A DNA stretch of 64,000 nucleotides from Ruminococcus sp. NK3A76 (lineage in GTDB: Bacteria > Bacillota > Clostridia > Oscillospirales > Ruminococcaceae). Each line of letters begins with the position of its first letter. The stretch's first letter is position 1. The stretch covers positions 2,356,001-2,420,000 of the forward strand of contig NZ_JMMA01000002.1 of the NCBI RefSeq assembly GCF_000686125.1, read 5' to 3'. A program made the translations under genes and the position numbers. The notes below the pieces were generated by a model. The model was not told the origin of the DNA. It did no database searches and saw nothing but the letters and a program-made list of their open reading frames with translations. This document shows positions 16,630 through 24,188 of this stretch, piece by piece.

Positions 16630-16644
16630 AAGGCTTTTTCCTCC

Positions 16645-17370
16645 TTAACCGTAAAGTGCGAGTGCGTTTTTAAGGGCGGCGTTCTCTATGCTGTCATCAA
16701 GCTCGCTTAAGTCATTAACACCGTGAGCCTTAAGCGCTGTTAGCAGAATGCTGTCGCAGAAGACCGGGTTTTTCGGCAGAAGCGGCCCGTGACCGTATGT
16801 CGCAAATACATTTTTGTAGCGTGCGCCCTCGCCGCCGTCCTCACCGTTGTTGCCAAAGCCCTTTATCACCCTGCCAAGCGGCTCTACTCCCTTGCCGAGG
16901 TAGGTCTTGCCGCTGTGGTTCTCAAATGCTGCAACAGGCGATGCGCCGTTGAGCTCAGTAGAATAAACGATGTTTCCTATCATTCGTGGGCTCGATGCCT
17001 TGGTGTAGAAATCGACTGCGCCCAAAAACTTTATATTCTCGCCCTTGTCGGTAATGTAGTAGTTGCCGAGCATCTGATATCCGCCGCAGATAGCGAGCAC
17101 AGTCGTGTCATTCTCTATCTGCTCGGTAAGCCAGCCGGCCTTGTACTTGAATAAGTCCTCTGTGAGTATGCCCTGCTCAAAATCCTGGCCGCCGCCTATG
17201 AAGATGATGTCGTATTTCACGTTTCTGTCAAATTCGCCGAATGAAAGGTCGGTAACATCTACTTCAAAGCCACGCCATTCGAGCCTCTTTCTCATCGAGA
17301 CAACGTTGCCCGTGTCGCCGTAGAGATTGAGCACATCGTGATAAAGGTGGCATATTTTTATTCTATCCAT
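16645..17370 (-). CDS. gatD: Lipid II isoglutaminyl synthase, glutamine amidotransferase subunit GatD
   Basis: GatD hydrolyses glutamine and passes ammonia to MurT, which amidates the alpha-carboxyl of D-glutamate in lipid II. The 241-residue protein is a class I glutamine amidotransferase-like domain with Cys95 in LAICGGYQML and His194 in TYGHGPLLPKNP. The third member is non-canonical, as in known GatD proteins. It lies 21 bp downstream of murT on the same strand. This amidation lets the stem peptides be cross-linked and is typical of Gram-positive cell walls. Confidence 0.92.
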   Translation of the reverse strand: MDRIKICHLYHDVLNLYGDTGNVVSMRKRLEWRGFEVDVTDLSFGEFDRNVKYDIIFIGGGQDFEQGILTEDLFKYKAGWLTEQIENDTTVLAICGGYQMLGNYYITDKGENIKFLGAVDFYTKASSPRMIGNIVYSTELNGASPVAAFENHSGKTYLGKGVEPLGRVIKGFGNNGEDGGEGARYKNVFATYGHGPLLPKNPVFCDSILLTALKAHGVNDLSELDDSIENAALKNALALYG

Positions 17371-17391
17371 TTTTTTGCCCTCTTTTATTTG

Positions 17392-18786
17392 CTATCTTGC
17401 GTACTTCTTAAGCTCTACTACCTCGCCGAGCTTGTCCCTGAATGCGAGCATGACTGTGTACGAGAGCACCATGTAGGTGTGCCTGCCGGTGCCTTTCAGC
17501 GTCTGGATAAGCGTTCTGTAATCCTTGTCGAGCTGGAATTTCGAGGTGTCGAAGCCTGCGTATTTGAGCCTTACCTCAAGGTCCTCGCCACGCTTGCCGG
17601 TGAAGTAATATGTCTGTTTTTCTGTACTTATTTCCTTTATGCGTTCGCTGAGCTTTTCAAACTCAACGTCCCATATCCACGAAACGTCAGTGCCGTCAGC
17701 CGAGTTGTCGTTAAGGCCGAAAAGTATATCGTCCTCCCCCGTACAGTGTGCTGTCAGGAAGGATATGACTTCGTTGAAGCCGGCAGGGTTTTTGACAAGT
17801 ATCATCTCAACGCCCTTGTCAGTGAGCGGTATATGCTCCATTCTGCCGAAAGGTGTCGTGAGCTTGCTCATAGATGAGATAACCGTCTTGTCATCGAGCC
17901 CTATCGTTTTGCCTATCGCTGCCGCTGCAAGGCCGTTATATAGATTATACGCCCCGGGGAGGGTAATTTTTGCATCATAGCTGCTGCCGTCTATCGACAT
18001 GACCACTTCAGCCGATGCTGCCTTGAATTCCTTTACTTGCTCTATAGCAACAAATGGCTTTTCCCTGTGGTAGCCGCAGTTCTCGCAGTAGAAATCGCCG
18101 AGGTGGCCGAAGGTGTGGCTGCGGTATTTATACTTGGTCTTGCACTTTATGCAGTAAACGGCATCTGAGATATCTGTCGAGCTTGTGTTGTCAAAGCTCG
18201 TGTTGACACCAAAGAATGTCACGTCCTTGTGCTCTGTCGTCTCGGCAAGAGAAGATGTCAGCGAGCAGTCGGCATTGAGCACGAGCGAGGTCTGAGGAAC
18301 ATTCGCAAGCCCCTGCTTGATAAGGTCAAGGGTCGTGAGCACCTCGCCGTAGCGGTCGAGCTGGTCACGGAAGACATTCGTCACCACGACTGTGACATCG
18401 AGCTTACCGAAGCTCCTTGTTATATGGCGAAGGCTCGCCTCATCGCATTCGAGCACGGCATAGTCACGCTTCACCTTACCAGTGAGCGACGCAGCATTCA
18501 TAAAGCAGCTGACAACACCATTTAACATATTAGCGCCGGCCTCGTTTGAAAGGCAGGTATAGCCGTTTGCCGTGAGTATATCGGTTATGGCATGGCAGGT
18601 GGTCGTCTTGCCGTTTGTGCCGGTAACGCATATCACCTTGATATCCTTAGCAAGTGCGCCGAGGACGTTCGGGCAGAGCTTAAGTGTCACCACCCCGGGG
18701 AGAGACGTGCCGCCTCTGCCCATTATATGAAGCATTTTAGCGGTGAACTTTCCGCACATCACCGCAAACGCCGAGCGTATTCCCAT
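17392..18786 (-). CDS. murT: Lipid II isoglutaminyl synthase, Mur-ligase-like subunit MurT
   Basis: MurT activates the lipid II glutamate with ATP and accepts ammonia from GatD. The P-loop GTNGKTTT is at about 56-63. A four-Cys zinc ribbon, specific to MurT among Mur ligases, is seen at C212, C215, C234 and C237 (CIKC ... CENC). The C-terminal part is the DUF1727 region. Length is 464 residues, normal for the family. I prefer ATG 18786 over 18792 because GGAGGG then sits 7 bp upstream. The operon order murT-gatD and the short gap match other Firmicutes. Confidence 0.92.
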   Translation of the reverse strand: MGIRSAFAVMCGKFTAKMLHIMGRGGTSLPGVVTLKLCPNVLGALAKDIKVICVTGTNGKTTTCHAITDILTANGYTCLSNEAGANMLNGVVSCFMNAASLTGKVKRDYAVLECDEASLRHITRSFGKLDVTVVVTNVFRDQLDRYGEVLTTLDLIKQGLANVPQTSLVLNADCSLTSSLAETTEHKDVTFFGVNTSFDNTSSTDISDAVYCIKCKTKYKYRSHTFGHLGDFYCENCGYHREKPFVAIEQVKEFKAASAEVVMSIDGSSYDAKITLPGAYNLYNGLAAAAIGKTIGLDDKTVISSMSKLTTPFGRMEHIPLTDKGVEMILVKNPAGFNEVISFLTAHCTGEDDILFGLNDNSADGTDVSWIWDVEFEKLSERIKEISTEKQTYYFTGKRGEDLEVRLKYAGFDTSKFQLDKDYRTLIQTLKGTGRHTYMVLSYTVMLAFRDKLGEVVELKKYAR

Positions 18787-18804
18787 TATCATTCCCTCCG
18801 CTTA

Positions 18805-19022
18805 TTTAGTTAACAGTTTACAGTTAACAGTTAATAGTTAAGGTGTCCGCCTTCGGCGGACGATATGTCCATTCAGACTCTTGCCCGAACGTTTTGATTT
18901 TATATTAGCGATATTGCCGCCCCGACAAGCCCGAATGAGCATCTATCGCCCGAATGAGCATCTATCGCCCGAATGGCGATAACACAACTGTTAACAGTTA
19001 ACTATTCACTGTTAACTGTACT
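18805..19022. repeat. Heptad/hairpin repeat island A
   Basis: Tandem AACAGTT-type heptads at both ends in inverted orientation. Inside are hairpin GTCCGCC/GGCGGAC followed by ATATGTCCATTCAGAC, and a tandem 19-bp unit starting CCCGAATGAGCATC (two and a half copies, about 18930-18978). It lies before murT and shows no open frame. Confidence 0.8.
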
Positions 19023-19180
19023 CTAACTAATAAATTATACCACACTTGCCGCCTGTTTGCAAGATGTTTTGTGAAAATAAAAAAGCCGAGGGGGTTTATT
19101 GAAATGCTCCCCTTTTGTTAGACAATGTGGTATAATAGAAACATACCAATTAGGAATCTAACGAAAGGGGGGGCATTTTT

Positions 19181-19531
19181 ATGCCTAAAGGAATACCCAA
19201 TAAGAGATACACACCCGAATTTAAGATCAAAGTGGTTGAAACAATGCAGAACGAGAAATTAAGTTATATGGAAACTGCAAGACAATTTGACATTCCACAA
19301 GGAGATAAGACAGTTGCGAAGTGGGAGCGCATCTATCTTGAAGAAGGCAAAGAAGGATTTTATGTTGAACGTCGTGGGCGCAAATCAACAGGTCGTCCTC
19401 CAAAACTGAAAAAAGAAGTCGAAGAAGACCTCATAGCCGAGGTTCAGCGTCTTCGTGCGGAGAATGCATACTTAAAAAAATTGAATGCCTTGGTTTCCGA
19501 AAGGGTACGGCAAGAGAAAAAGCACAAGTGA
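19181..19531 (+). CDS. IS3-family transposase OrfA
   Basis: A 116-residue DNA-binding protein with an N-terminal helix-turn-helix (RYTPEFKIKVVETMQNEKLS, then ETARQFDI and VAKWERIY) and a C-terminal leucine-zipper-like stretch (DLIAEVQRLRAENAYLKKLN). It recognises the IS ends and regulates transposition. An A-AAA-AAA slippery heptamer lies at 19474-19480 in the right phase. A -1 shift there continues open (ECLGFRKGTAREKAQ) into OrfB to give the OrfAB transposase. TATAAT upstream at about 19131 may be its promoter. Confidence 0.92.
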   Translation: MPKGIPNKRYTPEFKIKVVETMQNEKLSYMETARQFDIPQGDKTVAKWERIYLEEGKEGFYVERRGRKSTGRPPKLKKEVEEDLIAEVQRLRAENAYLKKLNALVSERVRQEKKHK

Positions 19532-20364
19532 TCTGGGAACTGAGGCATGAATTCAAGATAGGTCTGCTCATTGATGTTGCCGGTATCCCTCGCAGCACCT
19601 ATTACTATTACAGCAAGCAACTCAATGATCCAAAACCGGATAAATATGCAGCGATCAAGGAAGAGATCCGCAGGATATATGATGAAAGCAAAGGACGCTA
19701 TGGCTATCGTAGGATAACGAAAGAACTGAGAAAAACGCATAGGATAAACCACAAGACAATTCAGCGATTAATGCGTAAAATGGGTATATTCTGCCGCGTT
19801 CGCATGAAGAAATACAACTCATTCAGGGGTGAAGTCGGCAGAATAGCACCAAATCTTCTGGAACGTGATTTTAAAGCGGATAAGCCAAATCAGAAATGGG
19901 TCACAGATGTGACAGAGTTTGCTCTGTTTGGTGTCAAGCTGTATCTGTCGCCCATCATCGATCTTTTCAACGGAGAGGTTGTGTCCTACAACCTGAGTTA
20001 CCACCCTAATTTGAATCAAGTGACCGATATGTTGAATAAAGCATTTGCAAAGATACCGGAAAACACCGGACTCATTTTGCATTCAGATCAGGGCTGGCAG
20101 TATCAGCACAAGCAGTACCAGAAAATGCTCAAAGATAAAGGCATAAGACAAAGTATGTCACGAAAGGGAAACTGTCTTGATAACGCCTGCGCAGAAAACT
20201 TCTTTGGATTGCTGAAAACAGAACTTCTCTACTTACAGGAATTCTCATCTGTTGAGCACTTCATTTCAGAACTACATTCATACATCGTTTGGTACAACAC
20301 AAAGCGCATCAAGCTTAAGCTTGATGGAATGTCACCTGTTGAATACAGGCTCAACGCTGCATGA
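19528..20364 (+). CDS. IS3-family transposase OrfB (DDE integrase domain)
   Basis: The catalytic part of the transposase, 278 residues from GTG 19528, which overlaps the OrfA stop (GTGA). It has the HTH_21 segment (IYDESKGRYGYRRITKEL) and an rve integrase core. The DDE triad is seen in WVTDVTEF, ILHSDQGWQY and DNACAENFFGLLKTE. It is normally made as a -1 frameshift fusion with OrfA. No stop or frameshift mutation is visible. Confidence 0.93.
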   Translation: MIWELRHEFKIGLLIDVAGIPRSTYYYYSKQLNDPKPDKYAAIKEEIRRIYDESKGRYGYRRITKELRKTHRINHKTIQRLMRKMGIFCRVRMKKYNSFRGEVGRIAPNLLERDFKADKPNQKWVTDVTEFALFGVKLYLSPIIDLFNGEVVSYNLSYHPNLNQVTDMLNKAFAKIPENTGLILHSDQGWQYQHKQYQKMLKDKGIRQSMSRKGNCLDNACAENFFGLLKTELLYLQEFSSVEHFISELHSYIVWYNTKRIKLKLDGMSPVEYRLNAA

Positions 20365-20474
20365 CAAAAGCGACCAAGATCTCTCTTAGTCGCTTTGCAC
20401 AAGTTTTCTTTGAAAAGTTTGTCTAACTTTTTGGGGTCAGTTCAGTTTATTCCCTCGGCTTATAGATCATATTA

Positions 20475-22355
20475 TTACTTGATCTTGACTGCCTTTACAG
20501 CGCTGTAGCCGCTGTAGTACTTTGTGCCGCTGACAGTTCTGTATGTACGAACCTTTACATAGTATGTCTTGCCCTTTGTAAGACCAGATATAGTCTTTGT
20601 GAGCTTAGCGGAATTCTTGGAAGCCTTTGTCTTGAAGTTCTTGTCTGTAGAGTATGTGATCTGATAGCCTGTAACGTCAGCGACCTTTGTGTATGTTACC
20701 TTGAGCTGCTTTGTCTTGGGGCTTGTAGCAGTCTTGAGAGTAGTCTTCTTAGGAAGGATCTTGAATGTAGCCTTTGCTGTGCCTGTGTAAGCGCCCTTGC
20801 CTGTTATTTTGACTGTTGCTGTACCTACTGCCTTGTTGCTGCTGAAGGATACAGTGTAGTCTGTGCCGGACTTAAGGGTCTTGCTGCCGAGCTTGACATC
20901 AGGAGTCTGTGTGATAGCCTTGCCTGTGTAGTACTTGCTCTTAAGGCCTGTTATAGAAGCCTTTGCGATGCTTGTGCGGACAAGCTTTGCTGTGTATGTG
21001 TCCTTATAGCTCTTGCCGCATACCGAGCAGGTGTGCAGTGTGTAGCCCTGTGCATCGTATGTAGGCTTTACTACCTTTGCAGTGTACTTGTGATCACCTG
21101 TAGCCTTTATAGCTTCTGTGTATGTGCTGCCGCAGGTCGAGCAGGTAAATGTCTTTACGCCGTCCTTGCCGCAGGTAGCTGTCTTAGTTACCTTAGATGT
21201 GTACTTGTGGCCTGTAGCCTTTATCGGCTCGGTGTAGCTGCTGTTGCATACAGAGCAGGTATATGTCTTAACGCCTTCCTTGACGCAGGTAGCAGCCTTT
21301 GTGACCTTAGATGTGTACTTGTGGCCTGTCTTCTTTATCACTTCTGTGTACTTATCGCCGCAGGAGCAGGTATATGTCTTTTCGCCGTCCTCTGTGCAGG
21401 TAGCTCTCTTTGTGATCTCAGATGTGTAGGAATGCTTGTGGAGCTTATCAGTAAAGCTGTCCTTATAGCTGTTGCCGCATACAGAGCAGGTGTGAAGTGT
21501 GTAGCCCTCAGACTCATATGTGGGCTTAACTACCTTCGGGCTGTACTTGTGGCCGGGTGCCTTTATTGTTTCGGTATATGTGTTGCCGCATGAGCAGGTG
21601 TAGGTTCTGATACCGTCCTCTGCGCAGGTAGCAGCCTTTGTTATCTTTGAGGTGTATGAATGATTATGTACAGGCTTGGTAAGAAGCTGGCACTTGATCT
21701 CGTTCTTGTTAGCATACTTCTCAGCTGTCGAACCGCTGTAGCACTTTATTGTGAGGTTATTGCAGTTCTTGAATGCATCGTAGCCGATGTCTGTAACACT
21801 GTCCGGGATAGTTATGCTTGTAAAGCTCTCGCAGCTAATAAATGCGCTTGCACCGATGCTTGTAACACTGTCCGGAACAGTTACGCTCTTAAGGCCTTTA
21901 CAGAAATAGAAAGCAGACTCATCAATAGTTGTGAGGTTGCTTGAGAAGGTCACAGTTGTAAGGCTCGAGCAGGTCCTGAATGCATTTTTACCTATCTTTG
22001 TAACAGTGTTGGGCATTGTTACGCTTGTAAGGTTCGAGCATTCTCTGAATGCCCAGTCGCCTATGTTTGTAACGCCATTGCTGATGACTACCTTCTTGAC
22101 GTTCTCATATTCCCAGTACCACGGAGCTTCAGTATTGCTTGCATAGCTGTAATCATCCATTGCTCCGCTTCCGCTGATAGTGAGAGTGCCGCTGGCATCA
22201 AGCGACCATTTTACATTTTTACCGCAAGTTCCTGAGTTTGCAGCCTGTGCTGCGATAATGCTTCCTGTTTCTGAAACTACTGCCTCCGGCAGAACAGCTG
22301 CCGTGCCGAACACCATGCTCAGCGCAAGGGCAGATGACAGAATTTTCTTCAACAT
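20475..22355 (-). CDS. LRR surface protein with tandem Cys-rich repeats
   Basis: A 626-residue secreted protein. The start at 22355 is set by AAGGAG and the common signal peptide MLKKILSSALALSMVFGTAA. An N-terminal strand-rich segment (CGKNVKWSLDASGTLTISG) leads to about six LRR_5 repeats (85-215). Then come about six Cys-rich units of roughly 35 residues (225-455), each with a single Cys and a later YTCSCG or YTCSVCG, resembling zinc or disulfide knuckles. The Ig-like (470-540) and Lys-rich FN3-like (545-626) domains close the protein. The unit array is longer than in the CotH protein. The downstream terminator is split by the IS. Confidence 0.9.
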   Translation of the reverse strand: MLKKILSSALALSMVFGTAAVLPEAVVSETGSIIAAQAANSGTCGKNVKWSLDASGTLTISGSGAMDDYSYASNTEAPWYWEYENVKKVVISNGVTNIGDWAFRECSNLTSVTMPNTVTKIGKNAFRTCSSLTTVTFSSNLTTIDESAFYFCKGLKSVTVPDSVTSIGASAFISCESFTSITIPDSVTDIGYDAFKNCNNLTIKCYSGSTAEKYANKNEIKCQLLTKPVHNHSYTSKITKAATCAEDGIRTYTCSCGNTYTETIKAPGHKYSPKVVKPTYESEGYTLHTCSVCGNSYKDSFTDKLHKHSYTSEITKRATCTEDGEKTYTCSCGDKYTEVIKKTGHKYTSKVTKAATCVKEGVKTYTCSVCNSSYTEPIKATGHKYTSKVTKTATCGKDGVKTFTCSTCGSTYTEAIKATGDHKYTAKVVKPTYDAQGYTLHTCSVCGKSYKDTYTAKLVRTSIAKASITGLKSKYYTGKAITQTPDVKLGSKTLKSGTDYTVSFSSNKAVGTATVKITGKGAYTGTAKATFKILPKKTTLKTATSPKTKQLKVTYTKVADVTGYQITYSTDKNFKTKASKNSAKLTKTISGLTKGKTYYVKVRTYRTVSGTKYYSGYSAVKAVKIK

Positions 22356-22416
22356 AATATCACTCCTTAAAAATTATTAAATGTTATTTATATGTTCATT
22401 TATTATGCCATTTTAT

Positions 22417-22445
22417 AGTATAACACATTCCAAAGCTCATGTCAA
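22417..22445 (-). promoter_or_regulatory. Promoter of the LRR gene at 22355
   Basis: TTGACA (22440-22445 on minus) and TATACT (22417-22422), spaced by 17 bp. Confidence 0.75.
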
Positions 22446-22468
22446 TTATTATTATTAATAAATATTTA

Positions 22469-22497
22469 TTGAAAAATCTCCTGCTTTATGTTATAAT
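22469..22497 (+). promoter_or_regulatory. Promoter of pyrB
   Basis: TTGAAA (22469-22474) and TATAAT (22492-22497), 17-bp spacer, 34 bp before the pyrB ATG. No attenuator or PyrR site was seen in the short leader. Confidence 0.7.
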
Positions 22498-22531
22498 AGT
22501 ATTGACCTTAAGATAAAGGACGGATATATGT

Positions 22532-23623
22532 ATGGATATCACAAACAAATACCTAAACCTCATAGACCTTAACGACTACCCTGTTGACTGGTGGCTCTCG
22601 CTGCTGGAGCGGGCTCACGGTATCATTTCAGAACCTGAAAAGTACATGGAAAGCTGCAAGGGCAAGATAATGGGCACGCTTTTCTACGAGCCGTCAACAA
22701 GAACGCAGATGTCTTTCCAGACGGCGATGCTCAGACTCGGCGGCACGATAATCGGCTTTGACAACCCTGCCACATCGTCTGTTGCCAAGGGCGAGAACCT
22801 TAAGGACACGACAAAGATAGTCTCGGGCTATGCCGATATAATGGTAATGCGCCACCCTCTCGCAGGCTCGGTAAAGGCGGCGGCTCTCACGGCGGAATGC
22901 CCTGTGATAAACGCAGGCGACGGCGGCCACCTCCACCCGACACAGACGCTCACCGACCTGCTGACCTTAAAAGAAGAAAAGGGCACTCTCGAAGGGCTGA
23001 CGATAGGCCTTTGCGGCGACCTTAAAAACGGCCGTACCGTTCACTCGCTCATAAAGGCTATGAGCTGCTTTAAAAACAACCGCTTTATACTCATCTCCAC
23101 CAAGGAGCTCTCGCTGCCTGTATATATAAAGGATATCCTTTCGGCATCGGGGCTCGACTTCAAGGAGGTGCAGAGCCTTGACGATGCTATGCCAGAGCTC
23201 GATGTGCTCTATATGACCCGTATCCAGCAGGAGCGCTTCGCTTCAAAGGAGGATTACTTAGCACAGAAGGGCTTCTATATCCTCGACCGCAAAAAGTTAG
23301 AAGCTGCAAAGCATGACCTTGTAGTGCTGCACCCGCTGCCGAGAGTTGACGAGATAGCTATGGAGGTAGATGACGACGAGAGAGCGCTCTACTTCAAGCA
23401 GGCAAAGTACGGAATGTATGTCAGAATGGCGCTTATCCTCACAATGCTCGAATCAAAGGACAAGGGCAGGAGCCTGCCGCTCGTTATAGGCAGAAAGCAT
23501 AAGGGCATATCCTGCTCAAACCCCGGCTGCATCACAAACCACGAGCTTTATCTCCCCCGCTATTTCAAGGGCAACGAAAGCCTGCTCGTCTGCGAATACT
23601 GCGACGAGAGAAGACTGGTGTAA
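22532..23623 (+). CDS. pyrB: Aspartate carbamoyltransferase with fused zinc-binding tail
   Basis: The enzyme joins carbamoyl phosphate and aspartate, the first committed step of pyrimidine synthesis. The carbamoyl-phosphate loop is EPSTRTQMSF (about 53-62); GGHLHPTQTLTDLL and HPLPRVDE are also typical. The 363-residue length exceeds the usual 305-310. The extra C-terminus has four Cys (328, 333, 354 and 357) in C-x4-C and C-x2-C pairs, the layout of the zinc domain of the regulatory chain PyrI. The nucleotide-binding domain of PyrI is absent. A transcarbamylase with only the zinc tail fused is unusual. No other pyr gene is nearby. Confidence 0.88.
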   Translation: MDITNKYLNLIDLNDYPVDWWLSLLERAHGIISEPEKYMESCKGKIMGTLFYEPSTRTQMSFQTAMLRLGGTIIGFDNPATSSVAKGENLKDTTKIVSGYADIMVMRHPLAGSVKAAALTAECPVINAGDGGHLHPTQTLTDLLTLKEEKGTLEGLTIGLCGDLKNGRTVHSLIKAMSCFKNNRFILISTKELSLPVYIKDILSASGLDFKEVQSLDDAMPELDVLYMTRIQQERFASKEDYLAQKGFYILDRKKLEAAKHDLVVLHPLPRVDEIAMEVDDDERALYFKQAKYGMYVRMALILTMLESKDKGRSLPLVIGRKHKGISCSNPGCITNHELYLPRYFKGNESLLVCEYCDERRLV

Positions 23624-23644
23624 CAGCGCAAACAGGAGGACAAA

Positions 23645-23998
23645 ATGAATATAGTTGATATAGGCACTAAGCAACTGGTCATCAACGGCAGAATAAAGAA
23701 TTTCAAAAACACCGTTCATCAGGTATGTATGACTGATTCGTTCGTTATAGTATTGTACTTTGACCCTCAGGAAGATACAGAGCTGAATAATATATGTGCT
23801 TATGACTATAACGGAGAGTTCTTATGGAGGATTGAAGACCAGAAGCCGTTTCTTCCTCCCAAAGCTACCGAACAGCCGTATGTAGGAATGCACAGCAGAA
23901 CCGATGACCGGATACTTGTAAATGACTGGCTGGGACGTTCTTATTTTGTCGATGTCCTTACAGGCAAGATAATATACAGAGGAGAGACATACAAGTAA
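23645..23998 (+). CDS. Small protein of unknown function downstream of pyrB
   Basis: A 117-residue soluble protein starting 21 bp after pyrB with a strong site (AGGAGGACAAAATG), so they are probably co-transcribed. The sequence alternates short strands (FVIVLYFD, AYDYNGEFLWRI, TGKIIYRG) like blades of a beta-propeller, but there are too few for a complete propeller. I recognise no family. A terminator follows at 24033. Confidence 0.6.
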   Translation: MNIVDIGTKQLVINGRIKNFKNTVHQVCMTDSFVIVLYFDPQEDTELNNICAYDYNGEFLWRIEDQKPFLPPKATEQPYVGMHSRTDDRILVNDWLGRSYFVDVLTGKIIYRGETYK

Positions 23999-24032
23999 TA
24001 ATATCCCACACTATTCCAAAACATAAAACAAC

Positions 24033-24064
24033 GCCCCCGAGACTTTCGCAAAGTCCGGGGGCTT
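24033..24064 (+). terminator. Intrinsic terminator after pyrB and its partner gene
   Basis: GCCCCCGAGACTTT pairs with AAAGTCCGGGGGC (one bulge), followed by TT. The T tract is short, so efficiency is uncertain. Confidence 0.6.
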
Positions 24065-24090
24065 AACTATTATAAATATAAATATAATAT

Positions 24091-24184
24091 CCGTGCGGCG
24101 CAAGCCAAGTTATGCGAAGCAAAACTTGCGTCCTTTAAGGCAACACCTCACCTGTTACCTGTGACCTGTTACCTGTTACCTGAA
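24091..24184. repeat. Repeat island B
   Basis: Module AAGTTATGCGAAGCAAAACTT (24109-24129; arms AAGTT/AACTT) and then ACCTGTT heptads (24149-24182). It includes one MITE-like end, GGCAACACC at 24139, without a second end, perhaps a decayed copy. Confidence 0.7.
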
Positions 24185-24188
24185 TAAG

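Larger units (their letters stand above)
19100..20444 (+). mobile_element. IS3-family insertion sequence, complete (1345 bp)
   Basis: Ends are imperfect inverted repeats: TGAAATGCTCCCC...GTTAGACAA at the left and TGAACTGACCCC...GTTAGACAA read inward from the right. GTTTAT is repeated on both flanks (19094-19099 and 20445-20450). It encodes OrfA and OrfB with a frameshift site, all intact, so it may be active. Confidence 0.9.
19083..20461 (-). terminator. Terminator of the LRR gene, split by an IS element in its loop
   Basis: On the minus strand AAGCCGAGGG (20452-20461) would pair with CCCTCGGCTT (19083-19092), followed by TTTTTATTTT. The IS (19100-20444) lies in the loop, so the two arms are 1.3 kb apart. 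Without it the hairpin would directly follow the gene that ends at 20475. Confidence 0.75.

Noticed and set aside
24139-24147. A sixth and seventh MITE (also at 27506)
   Set aside because: Only one terminal GGCAACAC is present at each place, with no second end or target duplication; they may be decayed copies or chance.
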